Positions 54,853-62,708 of a stretch of DNA of 64,000 bases are shown here, in pieces. Both the position numbers and the translations under genes were made by a program. A model generated the notes under the pieces. That model had not been told where the DNA came from. It saw only the letters and a program-made list of their open reading frames with translations, and made no database searches. The stretch comes from an uncultured Sutterella sp. (GTDB taxonomy: Bacteria > Pseudomonadota > Gammaproteobacteria > Burkholderiales > Burkholderiaceae_F). Each line of letters begins with the position of its first letter. Position 1 is the first letter of the stretch. The stretch lies in the NCBI GenBank assembly GCA_900544335.1, contig UQUS01000005.1, positions 1 through 64,000 of the forward strand. Reading direction: 5' to 3'.

Positions 54853-55968
54853 TCAGAGCAACTCGAGGAACTTCTTGAGCATTAAAGAACGTTCCTCGAC
54901 GGTATCGAGGCGCAGGTATTCGTGGTCGGTATGGTAACCGCCGCCCGAAGGACCGCAGCCGTCGATAACGGGGGTTCCCATCAAGGCTAAGTTGTTGCCG
55001 TCCGAGGCGCCCCCGGCCTCGACAAACTCCGCCGTAAAGCCCACCTCCCGGGCTGCGGCGGACATTTTTTCGACCAAGGCCTTTGTGGCATCGGAAAAGG
55101 GCATCGCCGCTTTAAACGTATTTTGTTCAAACGTCGTGACGATATCTTCGCCCCAATTACGAGCGGCAAGTTCCTTTAAAGCGGCCTTCTGGCGTTGTTG
55201 TTCCTCGTTGGTCCAGTAGCGGGTATCGAATTCCACATAGGCGTTTTCCGGAATGACGTTACTGACGGTCCCTGAGTGCAAGATGCCGGCCGTAATGGTC
55301 GAGCCGTTTTTAAAGTCATTGAGTTTGTCCGCTTCTAAAACAAAACGCGCGGCGGCTAAAAGCGCACTGCGACCGTCCTGGGGGTTGTTGCCGGCATGGG
55401 CGGCGCGGCCCGTAAATTTCACCGTATAGATGGAAATTCCCTTGCGAGCACGCACAAGTTCTCCGTTGGGACGTGCAGCCTCGCAGACAAGGGCGCAGTC
55501 GGATTTTTCGCCGAGCGCGGAAAGCCACGAGTCGGAGAAAAGCGACCCGGTTTCCTCATCCGGGTTATAGGCAACGGCAATGGAAAGACGCTCTAAGTCT
55601 TCGGGACGCGCCATCTTCAGAGCATAAAAGATGGAAAGAACACCGGCTTTGCAGTCAGCGCATCCCGGTCCGCGCGCTAAAAAGCCCTCGATGGAAAAGG
55701 GGCGTGCAGCAGCTGTTCCGTCCGGAAAGACCGTATCGAGGTGTGCATTAAAAAGAACATCGTAATGGGTGGCATCGGGTTTGTTACGCGCCAGAAGCCC
55801 GGCGCCGACACGCGGTCCGAAATCGACGAGTTCACACGTAAAGCCGATGGACTCAAAGTGGCCTTTCATAATCTGCGCTGCACGCGTCACGCCGGCCGTA
55901 TTGGCCGTTCCGGCATCGAGGTTCACGAGCTCTCTGAGATCTTCAATGTATTCCTTTAAAAAAGACAT
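54853..55968 (-). CDS. M20-family carboxypeptidase (glutamate carboxypeptidase-like)
   Basis: 371-residue zinc peptidase of the M20A/carboxypeptidase G2 group: FNAHLDTVFPDGT, GPGCADCKAGVL (GPGxxDMKgG in relatives), NPDEETGS and an insert domain with AHAGNNPQDGRSA, ending AGGASDGNNLALMGTPVIDGCGPSGGGYHTDHEYL. It has no signal peptide, so a cytoplasmic peptidase is likely. ATG 55968 has GGAGACG before it; the frame opens at 56001. It diverges from gph. Confidence 0.87.
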   Translation of the reverse strand: MSFLKEYIEDLRELVNLDAGTANTAGVTRAAQIMKGHFESIGFTCELVDFGPRVGAGLLARNKPDATHYDVLFNAHLDTVFPDGTAAARPFSIEGFLARGPGCADCKAGVLSIFYALKMARPEDLERLSIAVAYNPDEETGSLFSDSWLSALGEKSDCALVCEAARPNGELVRARKGISIYTVKFTGRAAHAGNNPQDGRSALLAAARFVLEADKLNDFKNGSTITAGILHSGTVSNVIPENAYVEFDTRYWTNEEQQRQKAALKELAARNWGEDIVTTFEQNTFKAAMPFSDATKALVEKMSAAAREVGFTAEFVEAGGASDGNNLALMGTPVIDGCGPSGGGYHTDHEYLRLDTVEERSLMLKKFLELL

Positions 55969-56046
55969 CGGCGTCTCCGGGATAAAAAGTCGGTGGGGCA
56001 AAGTTTAGAATTGAGCCGCTCAAAATGGTGCAAACGAAGGAAACAA

Positions 56047-56733
56047 ATGCAAATCAAAGCGGTTTTATTTGACTTGGATGGTACGCTCATCGATACGATT
56101 CCCGATTTGACCTACGGGTTAAACCAAATGCTCAAGGGGTTGGACAAGCCCCCGCTTACGACAGGTCAGGTTTCGTCCATGGTCGGACGCGGCGTTATCG
56201 ACCTCATGGAAAATGTGTTTCGAGCGAGCCGCCTTGCCGTTCGTAGTGAGGCTATTAATAAGGCGATTTCCGTTTACTGCGACATCATGGTTCGAAGCGG
56301 AAGTTCGCACAGCACCGTGTTTCCCGACGTTTTCGAGAGCCTTGCCAGACTGAGGACAAGCGGGATGAAAGTTGCCATTGTCACCAACAAACCGCGCAGT
56401 ATGACCGAGGCCATCGTTCGGGAAAAAGACCTTGTCGGGCGCGTCGATTGCGTGGTTGCAGCCGGCGATGCCGCGACCGTAAAACCCCATCCGGAAATGC
56501 TCTGGTTTGCTTGCGACAAACTCGGCGTGCCCCGAAACGAGGCCGTCATGGTCGGCGACAGTTCCAACGATGCCTTGGCCGCACAAAGCGCAGGGATGCC
56601 GGTGTACCTGGTGACAACCGGCTATAACGGCAGTGAACCGGTGGATTGCTGGGCTAAAGAAAACGGATTTAACCGCGTATTCGGAAACATTCGCGGTGTG
56701 ACCGACAGCATCCTTAATCGGCCGCAAGGTTAA
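56047..56733 (+). CDS. gph: HAD-family phosphoglycolate phosphatase
   Basis: 228-residue HAD hydrolase predicted to dephosphorylate 2-phosphoglycolate. Motif I VLFDLDGTLIDTIPDL, motif II VTNKP, Lys in ATVKPHPE, and motif IV MVGDSSNDALAAQSAGM are complete. Related phosphatases of the same family cannot be excluded. ATG 56047 follows GAAGGAAAC. Its last 20 bases overlap the convergent hydE gene. Confidence 0.85.
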   Translation: MQIKAVLFDLDGTLIDTIPDLTYGLNQMLKGLDKPPLTTGQVSSMVGRGVIDLMENVFRASRLAVRSEAINKAISVYCDIMVRSGSSHSTVFPDVFESLARLRTSGMKVAIVTNKPRSMTEAIVREKDLVGRVDCVVAAGDAATVKPHPEMLWFACDKLGVPRNEAVMVGDSSNDALAAQSAGMPVYLVTTGYNGSEPVDCWAKENGFNRVFGNIRGVTDSILNRPQG

Positions 56734-57838
56734 AGCGTGCGCGAAAGTGTGCCGAGGACCCGAGACGGAACTTGGCCACGCGTCGACCGGTGCTCTCGAT
56801 GTCTTTTTCAAGGACAGCAAGAGGGATTTGCTCTTGTTCTGCTTCGGTTTTCTTGCGGTACAGTCGATAGTTGACGCGAGCGCGCGTCGGGGTCAGATTC
56901 GGCATCACGACATTGCAACCGGCGCCGATTCCGAGAACGCGTCCGCCGGGCACAAGTGATTCCAGTGCCGTTGCCGCCGCAATGTTGCAAGTCGGGAACA
57001 TCAAGCGGGTGACGGCCAGCATATTCAGGGTCAGCGTTAAAAGCTGCTTTTTTTCCATCATGCCGTCGGCATGCATATCGCCGCCCTCGCTTTCAATGTA
57101 CGGCCCCATGCCGAACATGTCGGCATCGATGCGCTCAAAGGCCCGTAAATCGGCGACAAGGTCCTCAACGGTTTGTCCCGGAATGCCGATCATGACGCCC
57201 GTGCCGACCTGATAGCCCGTCCGGCGCAAGTCCGATAGAGCCATGTACCGTTCGATTAAGGTTTTTCGGCGAGGTCCGTGACCGTGGATTGTCTCAAAGA
57301 GTTTCGGATTACTCGTTTCAAGGCGCAGCAAATACCGAAGTGCATTTCGGTTGCCGGAGGCCTTGGCCCAATACTCGTAGGTTTCGCAGGATTGTTCTCC
57401 GAAAGAGAGCGTTAATCCGCACCCGTCTTGAATGCCCATGGAAAGGCTCAGTGCGTGCAAATCGCGTAAAACATCGGCAATGAACTCGACAAACCGCGCA
57501 TCGTCGCGTTCTCCGCTTTGTAAGGCAAGCGAGTAGTAGCCGGCACGAAAACTCCGTTCGGCCGCCTGAAGAATTTCTTCTTTGGTAAGCGTGTAGCGCG
57601 TCAACGTGTGATTGCTCTTACGGATTCCGCAATATCGGCAGTCGTAGACACATAGGTTACTCACTTCAATTAAGCCGCGCATATAAACGGCATTGCCGAG
57701 GACGGCCTCGGTCCTTTTGTAGGCCTCGTCATAAAGCGCTCGGCATTCGGTCGGCTCTTGCAAGGTCAGTAACAGCGCAAGATCGCTATCGGTAAATGCC
57801 GTCTTTTCGAGCAGGGCTTTTAAGGCGGGCGTTGTCAT
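56714..57838 (-). CDS. hydE: [FeFe] hydrogenase H-cluster radical SAM maturase HydE
   Basis: Radical SAM enzyme taking part in building the di-iron subcluster of [FeFe] hydrogenase. The 374-residue protein has the CxxxCxxC cluster at Cys 63, 67 and 70 (CVYDCRYCGIRKSN), LQSGERDD, RLETSNPKLFETIHG, GVMIGIPGQTVEDL and GCNVVMPNLTPTR, a HydE signature. Its ATG overlaps the hydF stop by four bases. No hydG is adjacent and no hydrogenase gene is in the window. The 3' end overlaps gph by 20 bp. Confidence 0.93.
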   Translation of the reverse strand: MTTPALKALLEKTAFTDSDLALLLTLQEPTECRALYDEAYKRTEAVLGNAVYMRGLIEVSNLCVYDCRYCGIRKSNHTLTRYTLTKEEILQAAERSFRAGYYSLALQSGERDDARFVEFIADVLRDLHALSLSMGIQDGCGLTLSFGEQSCETYEYWAKASGNRNALRYLLRLETSNPKLFETIHGHGPRRKTLIERYMALSDLRRTGYQVGTGVMIGIPGQTVEDLVADLRAFERIDADMFGMGPYIESEGGDMHADGMMEKKQLLTLTLNMLAVTRLMFPTCNIAAATALESLVPGGRVLGIGAGCNVVMPNLTPTRARVNYRLYRKKTEAEQEQIPLAVLEKDIESTGRRVAKFRLGSSAHFRARFNLAAD

Positions 57839-59118
57839 GGGGCGAGCAATCCTTGTAAGCGAGCTTTTTCCTTGTTGTAGGCTTCAAGCGCTTGCGGATG
57901 CAAACTTAAAGCGCGCGTTAAAACGCCTTGCAGAAAACTGATGGCAATTCCGTAATTTGTCATCGGAACGTTTTGTTCTTGTGCGGCGCGTAGTCGCGCA
58001 AGCATATGCCGGCGTGTGACCACACACCCTCCGCACTGGATGATGATTTTGTACGGCGTTAGATCCGACGGGAAGTCTTTTCCGACGACGACATCGGTTT
58101 TAAGCGGCCCGCCGATTGTTTGCGCGAGCCAGCGCGGAATCTTCTTGCGTCCGATGTCATCGGGTTGCGGATGGTGCGAACAGGTTTCACAAATCATAAC
58201 TCGGTCGCCGGGTTTGAGTGTCGTAAGAGCCGCTGCGCCGCGCGCCAACGCTGTTAAATCCGACTTCATAACGGACATTTCAATGGAAAACGTCGTGACG
58301 GGAATGTTTTCGGGGACAACCGACACCGCGTTGCGAACCACCTGGCTGTCGGTCATGACAAACGCCGGCGGCGTCTTTAAAGAAGCAAGGATTTGGGCGA
58401 GGCGATTTTCTCGAACGACCACACATTGGGCATCGGCATCTAAGACGGAACGAACGGCTTGCACTTGCGGCAAGATTAAACGCCCTTTCGGTGCACCGGT
58501 ATCGATTGGCGTGACAAGAACGACCGTATCGCCCGGCTTGACAAGTCCGGAAAGAAAATCCGGATCGGGCTCGTGAAGCGTCGATAAAACACGCACCATC
58601 AGAGCGCGCAAAGCCTCAACACCCTCTCGGGTTTGTGCCGAGAGTTCACAAAACGCAATTTTGAAGGATTGTGCGCGGGCTCGAAGCGATTCGGAGAGCG
58701 GGACCGAGTCGATTTTGTTAAAGACCAGAATGCTCGGCACGGATTGTTTGCGCGCCTTGGCAATTAAGTCTTCTTCCGCCTCTCCGAAGGTATCGGCCGT
58801 TGTGACAATGAGAGCCAAATCCATCCAGGAAAAGACCGATTTGGAGCGCTCCGTGCGCTGCTCTCCGAGCGAGCCCGTGTCATCAATCCCTGCCGTATCA
58901 ATGAAAACAACCGGTCCGAGCGGCGCAAACTCGGCCGCTTTTTCCACCGGATCGGTCGTTGTTCCGGCAACGGGGCTGACAATCGAGATGTCCTGACTAA
59001 GAAGCGCATTCATCAGAGAGGACTTGCCGGCATTGCGTTTGCCGAACAGTCCGATGTGAAGGCGCAATCCCTTCGGGGTTTCCGTACGCGGATTCATCTT
59101 GACGGGAAATTCAGTCAT
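57835..59118 (-). CDS. hydF: [FeFe] hydrogenase H-cluster maturation GTPase HydF
   Basis: Scaffold GTPase that carries the di-iron precursor to the hydrogenase. The 427 residues start with a GTPase domain (GLFGKRNAGKSSLMNALL, DTAGIDDTG, VFNKIDS), then a dimerisation domain, then a 4Fe-4S-binding domain with CETCSHHP (Cys 310, 313) and CGGC (362-365), matching HydF. It is 20 bases after the radical SAM gene and overlaps hydE. Its own function in this organism depends on a hydrogenase not seen here. Confidence 0.94.
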   Translation of the reverse strand: MTEFPVKMNPRTETPKGLRLHIGLFGKRNAGKSSLMNALLSQDISIVSPVAGTTTDPVEKAAEFAPLGPVVFIDTAGIDDTGSLGEQRTERSKSVFSWMDLALIVTTADTFGEAEEDLIAKARKQSVPSILVFNKIDSVPLSESLRARAQSFKIAFCELSAQTREGVEALRALMVRVLSTLHEPDPDFLSGLVKPGDTVVLVTPIDTGAPKGRLILPQVQAVRSVLDADAQCVVVRENRLAQILASLKTPPAFVMTDSQVVRNAVSVVPENIPVTTFSIEMSVMKSDLTALARGAAALTTLKPGDRVMICETCSHHPQPDDIGRKKIPRWLAQTIGGPLKTDVVVGKDFPSDLTPYKIIIQCGGCVVTRRHMLARLRAAQEQNVPMTNYGIAISFLQGVLTRALSLHPQALEAYNKEKARLQGLLAP

Positions 59119-59138
59119 CGGAAACCTCCTCGGGTTTA

Positions 59139-60452
59139 TTACATATCAATTTCTCGGAGTGGCTTACGCAGTTCGGCACGCACGTTATCCATGCCCGAAT
59201 AAAACGCCTTCATCATCACCAGACCGAGGAATTTTCCTGTTTCCGTCACGATGATGTGATCTTTATTTGCCGGGTCGTCTTCAATGGCGCCGATAAGTCG
59301 TAGTGCCAGCATCTCTTTTAATAATGCCGTATCCAGATTGACTCCGTAAACATCGCGGAAATATTTGCGCGACAGGCGACCGGAGAAAACGCCGAGCATC
59401 AAGCGGTACTGCAAGACGGCATGCTTATCAAAGATTCGCTGCCGCTCAACACCGGTTTTTCCGGCGGCGATGCGTTCACCGTAACGGCGCAGACTGAACG
59501 TATTGACGTACAGATTGTTATTCAAAAAACTAAATGCTCCGGAGCCGACACCGAGATACTCGTCGTTATCGACGACGTACTCATCAATCCCTTCGTCGTG
59601 CGTGCGCCCGAACGTCCAACTTGTCAGTTGCCGGTATCTTGAGCCGAGCGTTTCCATGATCACGCGATACTGGTCGGCAAGTTCGTCTCCCTTGGCAGCG
59701 ATAGTCCCTTTGACGCTCTTTTTGGTCTGGCTGGTGACCATGAGCGGGTAGGTCGTAATCTGGCGGGGATTTAACTGCATCAGCAGTTCCATGTCTCGGC
59801 GCAGCATCTGAAGGTTTTGTCCGCGAAAACCGAAAATCATGTCGATGTTTGTCGTCGGGAAAAGTTCGAGAGCCTGCGCCAGACGGTCGTAAACGACGGC
59901 ACCGGAACCGAACTTATCGTACCGTTCGGTCATCTTCAAAATCGAATCATCGAAACTTTGCACGCCGATACTCATGCGGTCCACGAGACCCTTCAGGCGC
60001 TTGAAAGAGGGGTCGGCAATTTGCAAGGGATCGGTCTCGCACGAAACCTCTTTAATGCCGGGAAAGAGTGTTTTCGCGTGCTCTAAGGTCTTGACGAGCT
60101 CTTCTTCGATAATCGTTGTCGTGCCGCCGCCGACGTAAAGACCCGTAAAGTCGTATCCGAGATCTTTGACGTATTCCATTTCTTTGCGAAGATTCACGAA
60201 ATACGCGCGCGCCGTGTGTTCTTTAAACAAAAACCGATGGAATGTGCAATACGAGCACAAGGTTTTACAAAACGGCACATGCATGTACATCAGGTACTTG
60301 TGTCCGTCAATCGGGGCAGGCGGCCTATCGAGAATCACCGGATCGCATGTCAGATAGCGATTGATATAAAAATCCATGACGCGATCGGTGAGCCGAATCG
60401 CCCAGTTGGGAAGAAGTTTGCCGACGCTGGTTTGAGACGTATTTCCTGCCAT
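59139..60452 (-). CDS. HemN/HutW-like radical SAM protein
   Basis: A 437-residue radical SAM protein of the coproporphyrinogen-oxidase-like family. Its cluster motif CKTLCSYCTFHRF gives Cys 62, 66 and 69. The fourth Cys of true HemN (CxxxCxxCxC) is absent, as in HemW or HutW. Also GLYVGGGTTTIIEEE, SIGVQSFDDSILKM, and NIDMIFGFRGQN. It is not clearly a coproporphyrinogen oxidase; heme trafficking, heme breakdown or a hydrogenase-related role are open. It heads the operon with hydF and hydE. Confidence 0.75.
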   Translation of the reverse strand: MAGNTSQTSVGKLLPNWAIRLTDRVMDFYINRYLTCDPVILDRPPAPIDGHKYLMYMHVPFCKTLCSYCTFHRFLFKEHTARAYFVNLRKEMEYVKDLGYDFTGLYVGGGTTTIIEEELVKTLEHAKTLFPGIKEVSCETDPLQIADPSFKRLKGLVDRMSIGVQSFDDSILKMTERYDKFGSGAVVYDRLAQALELFPTTNIDMIFGFRGQNLQMLRRDMELLMQLNPRQITTYPLMVTSQTKKSVKGTIAAKGDELADQYRVIMETLGSRYRQLTSWTFGRTHDEGIDEYVVDNDEYLGVGSGAFSFLNNNLYVNTFSLRRYGERIAAGKTGVERQRIFDKHAVLQYRLMLGVFSGRLSRKYFRDVYGVNLDTALLKEMLALRLIGAIEDDPANKDHIIVTETGKFLGLVMMKAFYSGMDNVRAELRKPLREIDM

Positions 60453-60534
60453 AAAACTCTTACGTGTTCGTAGTCTGCCGCGCCCGTTTTTTCGGGGGTG
60501 CGGATGAAAAAGTCAAAGAAAAAGGGGCTTAAAA

Positions 60535-60547
60535 CAGGCTGAGCCTG
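60535..60547. promoter_or_regulatory. Palindrome upstream of the rSAM-hydF-hydE operon
   Basis: CAGGCT-G-AGCCTG (60535-60547) is a perfect 13-bp palindrome in the 168-bp region before the radical SAM gene, 83 nt upstream of its ATG. It is a candidate operator. Closer to the start, CCCG-T6-CGGG (about 60483-60497) forms a small hairpin. I see no clear FNR site (TTGAT-N4-ATCAA). Confidence 0.35.
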
Positions 60548-60620
60548 AAGTTTTGTGCATGATAACCTTCAAGGGCAAACCTCTCAAGGACAAGGGAGTT
60601 GCGTTTGCAAGTCCGAAGGC

Positions 60621-60660
60621 AAAAAGCCGGACCTGTCCGATTTGGGGACGAAGTCCGGCT
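60621..60660 (-). terminator. Rho-independent terminator of the acyl-CoA ligase gene
   Basis: AGCCGGAC (60625-60632) and GTCCGGCT (60653-60660) form a perfect 8-bp stem with an internal GTCC/GGAC extension. On the minus strand it is followed directly by TTTTT (60621-60625). It lies about 42 bases after the ligase stop and separates that gene from the downstream hydrogenase-maturation operon. Confidence 0.85.
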
Positions 60661-60701
60661 CAAGTACGGTGCATGCACGCCATGCGTGCTTGTAGAGGGT
60701 G

Positions 60702-62567
60702 CTATTTGTTGTGGATGGCGTACATGGCCTCGATCTCTTGTGCAAATTTCTTACACAAGGGGCCGCGCTTAATTTTCAGTGTCGGCGTCAGAAGACCGTT
60801 TTCCACGGACCAGGGCTCTTGCGAAATCACCACGTTACGCGGTAAAGCGTAGTGTGGGAATCCGGCAGCGGCCACTTTAGCCCGACGCATGATGGCTGCG
60901 CGAACGACCGGTTTCTTGTAGGCCTCGGGGTCTTTCGGGTCGACGTCGTAGCGCTTAGCAAGCTCTTCCCACTCTTTTTCATCCACGACGGACAAGAACG
61001 TGATGTAAGGCCGGTCTTCGCCGATGACGCAGACCTGCGTGAACAGGGGATCGTTTTCCAGCGCGTTTTCCAAATCCACGGGCGGAACTTTTTCGCCGGT
61101 ACTCGTGACGATAATTTCCTTAATCCGACCGCGAATGCGAAGCTGATTGTTTTTGTCGAGTTCGCCCACGTCTCCCGTGCAAAGCCATCCGTCGCGGATG
61201 ATTTGCGCCGTTTCTTCGGGGCGATGCCAGTAGCCTTGCATGACGCTCGGGGACCGAACTTGAATTTCTTTGGTTTCCGGATCGAGTCGCAGCTGGACTT
61301 CCGGGATCGGTTCGCCGACCGTGCGCGGATCATTCAGGCTCTTCGTGTTGACGGAAATCACCGGAGAGCATTCGGTCATGCCGTAGCCCTGAACGATATG
61401 CATCCCGAGACCGCAGAAAAGCTTAGCGACCGGAGCACTCAAGGCGGCGCCCCCGGCAATTGCAAGGTCCAAGCGTCCGCCGAAAGCTCCTAAGACTTTC
61501 GGAGCAATTTTCTTACGTAGCAAGGGACCGACGATGCTGTCAAACGGCGCGGCCCACGAGAACGGAACGTCCATCTTGTTAGCGCGGCAGTGATTTCGCC
61601 AGCCGGCTTCGATGCAGGCGTTAAAAAGGAAGCGAGAAATCGGAGAGGACTTCCGAACCGTCTCGGAAATCTTCGAATAAACGCGCTCGTAGATGCGCGG
61701 CACGGAGATGAGCATGTGCGGACGCACGATTTTTAAGTCATCGCCGAGAAGGGCAATGGACCGTGTGAACGTCACGGTCAGAGCCAGTCCGAGCGGCAGG
61801 TAGTAGCCTGCCGTCCGTTCGAATGTGTGCGAAAGCGGCAAAAACGAGAGCAGCTGAAAGTCAGGACGCAAAACGTCGTTTGCAATGGTCGAGGCCGAAT
61901 CCACAACGTTCGAGACGATGTTTGCGTGCGAGAGCATGACCCCTTTGGGGTTGCCCGTTGTGCCCGACGTGTAAACGATGGTCGCTAAATCGTTCGGCTT
62001 CGGTCCTTCGGGCAGAACCGAGTTATCCAAGGCATCGCCTCGAGCGAGCCAGTCGTCAAGACCGAGAATCTCAATATCAGACGAGGTTTTTTCCGGTGTC
62101 GTATCTTCCGTGAGAACAACGGTCTTTAGATCCGTAAGAGGGATGCCGGTTCTCTCGATGGCCTCCCAGCGGTCGAGTTTATTGGTGACAAAGCACCGCG
62201 CTCCGCTGTCGCTTAAAAGGTAGGCAGAGGACTTAGGGGTGTCGATGGCATGCATCGGAACCGGCGTTAGGGCATCGGCGAGTGTGGCCTGATCGATTAG
62301 GACGGCTTTAACGGAGTTACCGAGCAAGATGCCGACGCGATCACCGCGCTTTAAGCCTGTGGCAACCAAGGCCTTTTGCCAGCGATGGATGTTGTCTTTG
62401 AGCCAAAGATAGGAAAAATCCTCCCATTTGTCTTCGGCGCGATTAAATTGCCGCAAAGCCGTTTTGTTCGGAACCTGGCTGGCTCGAAATGGGATGAAAT
62501 CGGACAAAACGTGGCAGTTTTGTTTGAGTTCATCAAGTAACAAAGTGCAGTTAGCAGAGTTTTCCAT
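60702..62567 (-). CDS. Long-chain acyl-CoA synthetase (AMP-binding)
   Basis: AMP-forming fatty acid:CoA ligase (621 aa, FadD15/FACL type): ATP-binding YTSGTTGNPKGVMLSHAN, SFLPLSHTFERTAGYYLPL, QGYGMTECSPVISVN, DGWLCTGDVGELDKNNQLRIRGRIKEIIVTSTGEKVPP. It probably loads exogenous or recycled fatty acids with CoA. ATG 62567 (MENSANC) is preferred; a TTG at 62624 would add 19 residues. Neither start has a clear ribosome site. Confidence 0.9.
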   Translation of the reverse strand: MENSANCTLLLDELKQNCHVLSDFIPFRASQVPNKTALRQFNRAEDKWEDFSYLWLKDNIHRWQKALVATGLKRGDRVGILLGNSVKAVLIDQATLADALTPVPMHAIDTPKSSAYLLSDSGARCFVTNKLDRWEAIERTGIPLTDLKTVVLTEDTTPEKTSSDIEILGLDDWLARGDALDNSVLPEGPKPNDLATIVYTSGTTGNPKGVMLSHANIVSNVVDSASTIANDVLRPDFQLLSFLPLSHTFERTAGYYLPLGLALTVTFTRSIALLGDDLKIVRPHMLISVPRIYERVYSKISETVRKSSPISRFLFNACIEAGWRNHCRANKMDVPFSWAAPFDSIVGPLLRKKIAPKVLGAFGGRLDLAIAGGAALSAPVAKLFCGLGMHIVQGYGMTECSPVISVNTKSLNDPRTVGEPIPEVQLRLDPETKEIQVRSPSVMQGYWHRPEETAQIIRDGWLCTGDVGELDKNNQLRIRGRIKEIIVTSTGEKVPPVDLENALENDPLFTQVCVIGEDRPYITFLSVVDEKEWEELAKRYDVDPKDPEAYKKPVVRAAIMRRAKVAAAGFPHYALPRNVVISQEPWSVENGLLTPTLKIKRGPLCKKFAQEIEAMYAIHNK

Positions 62568-62708
62568 GTCGATTGCAATAAATAAGGGACAACAAAGATA
62601 GGTTGTACACAGCCTCTTTAGCAAGGCGTGCCGCGAATCGGATGTGCAGTGTACAGCGAAAAAAATGTTTTTGAATCAGAAAAAAAGATGATGCTTCGGC
62701 GATTAACG

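Noticed and set aside
56119..56820. 233-residue open frame antisense to gph
   Set aside because: gph has full HAD motifs on the plus strand; the antisense frame is a codon-bias shadow.
60453..60701. Possible tRNA or small RNA in the intergenic gap
   Set aside because: The strongest structure is a rho-independent terminator; no cloverleaf or T-loop was found.
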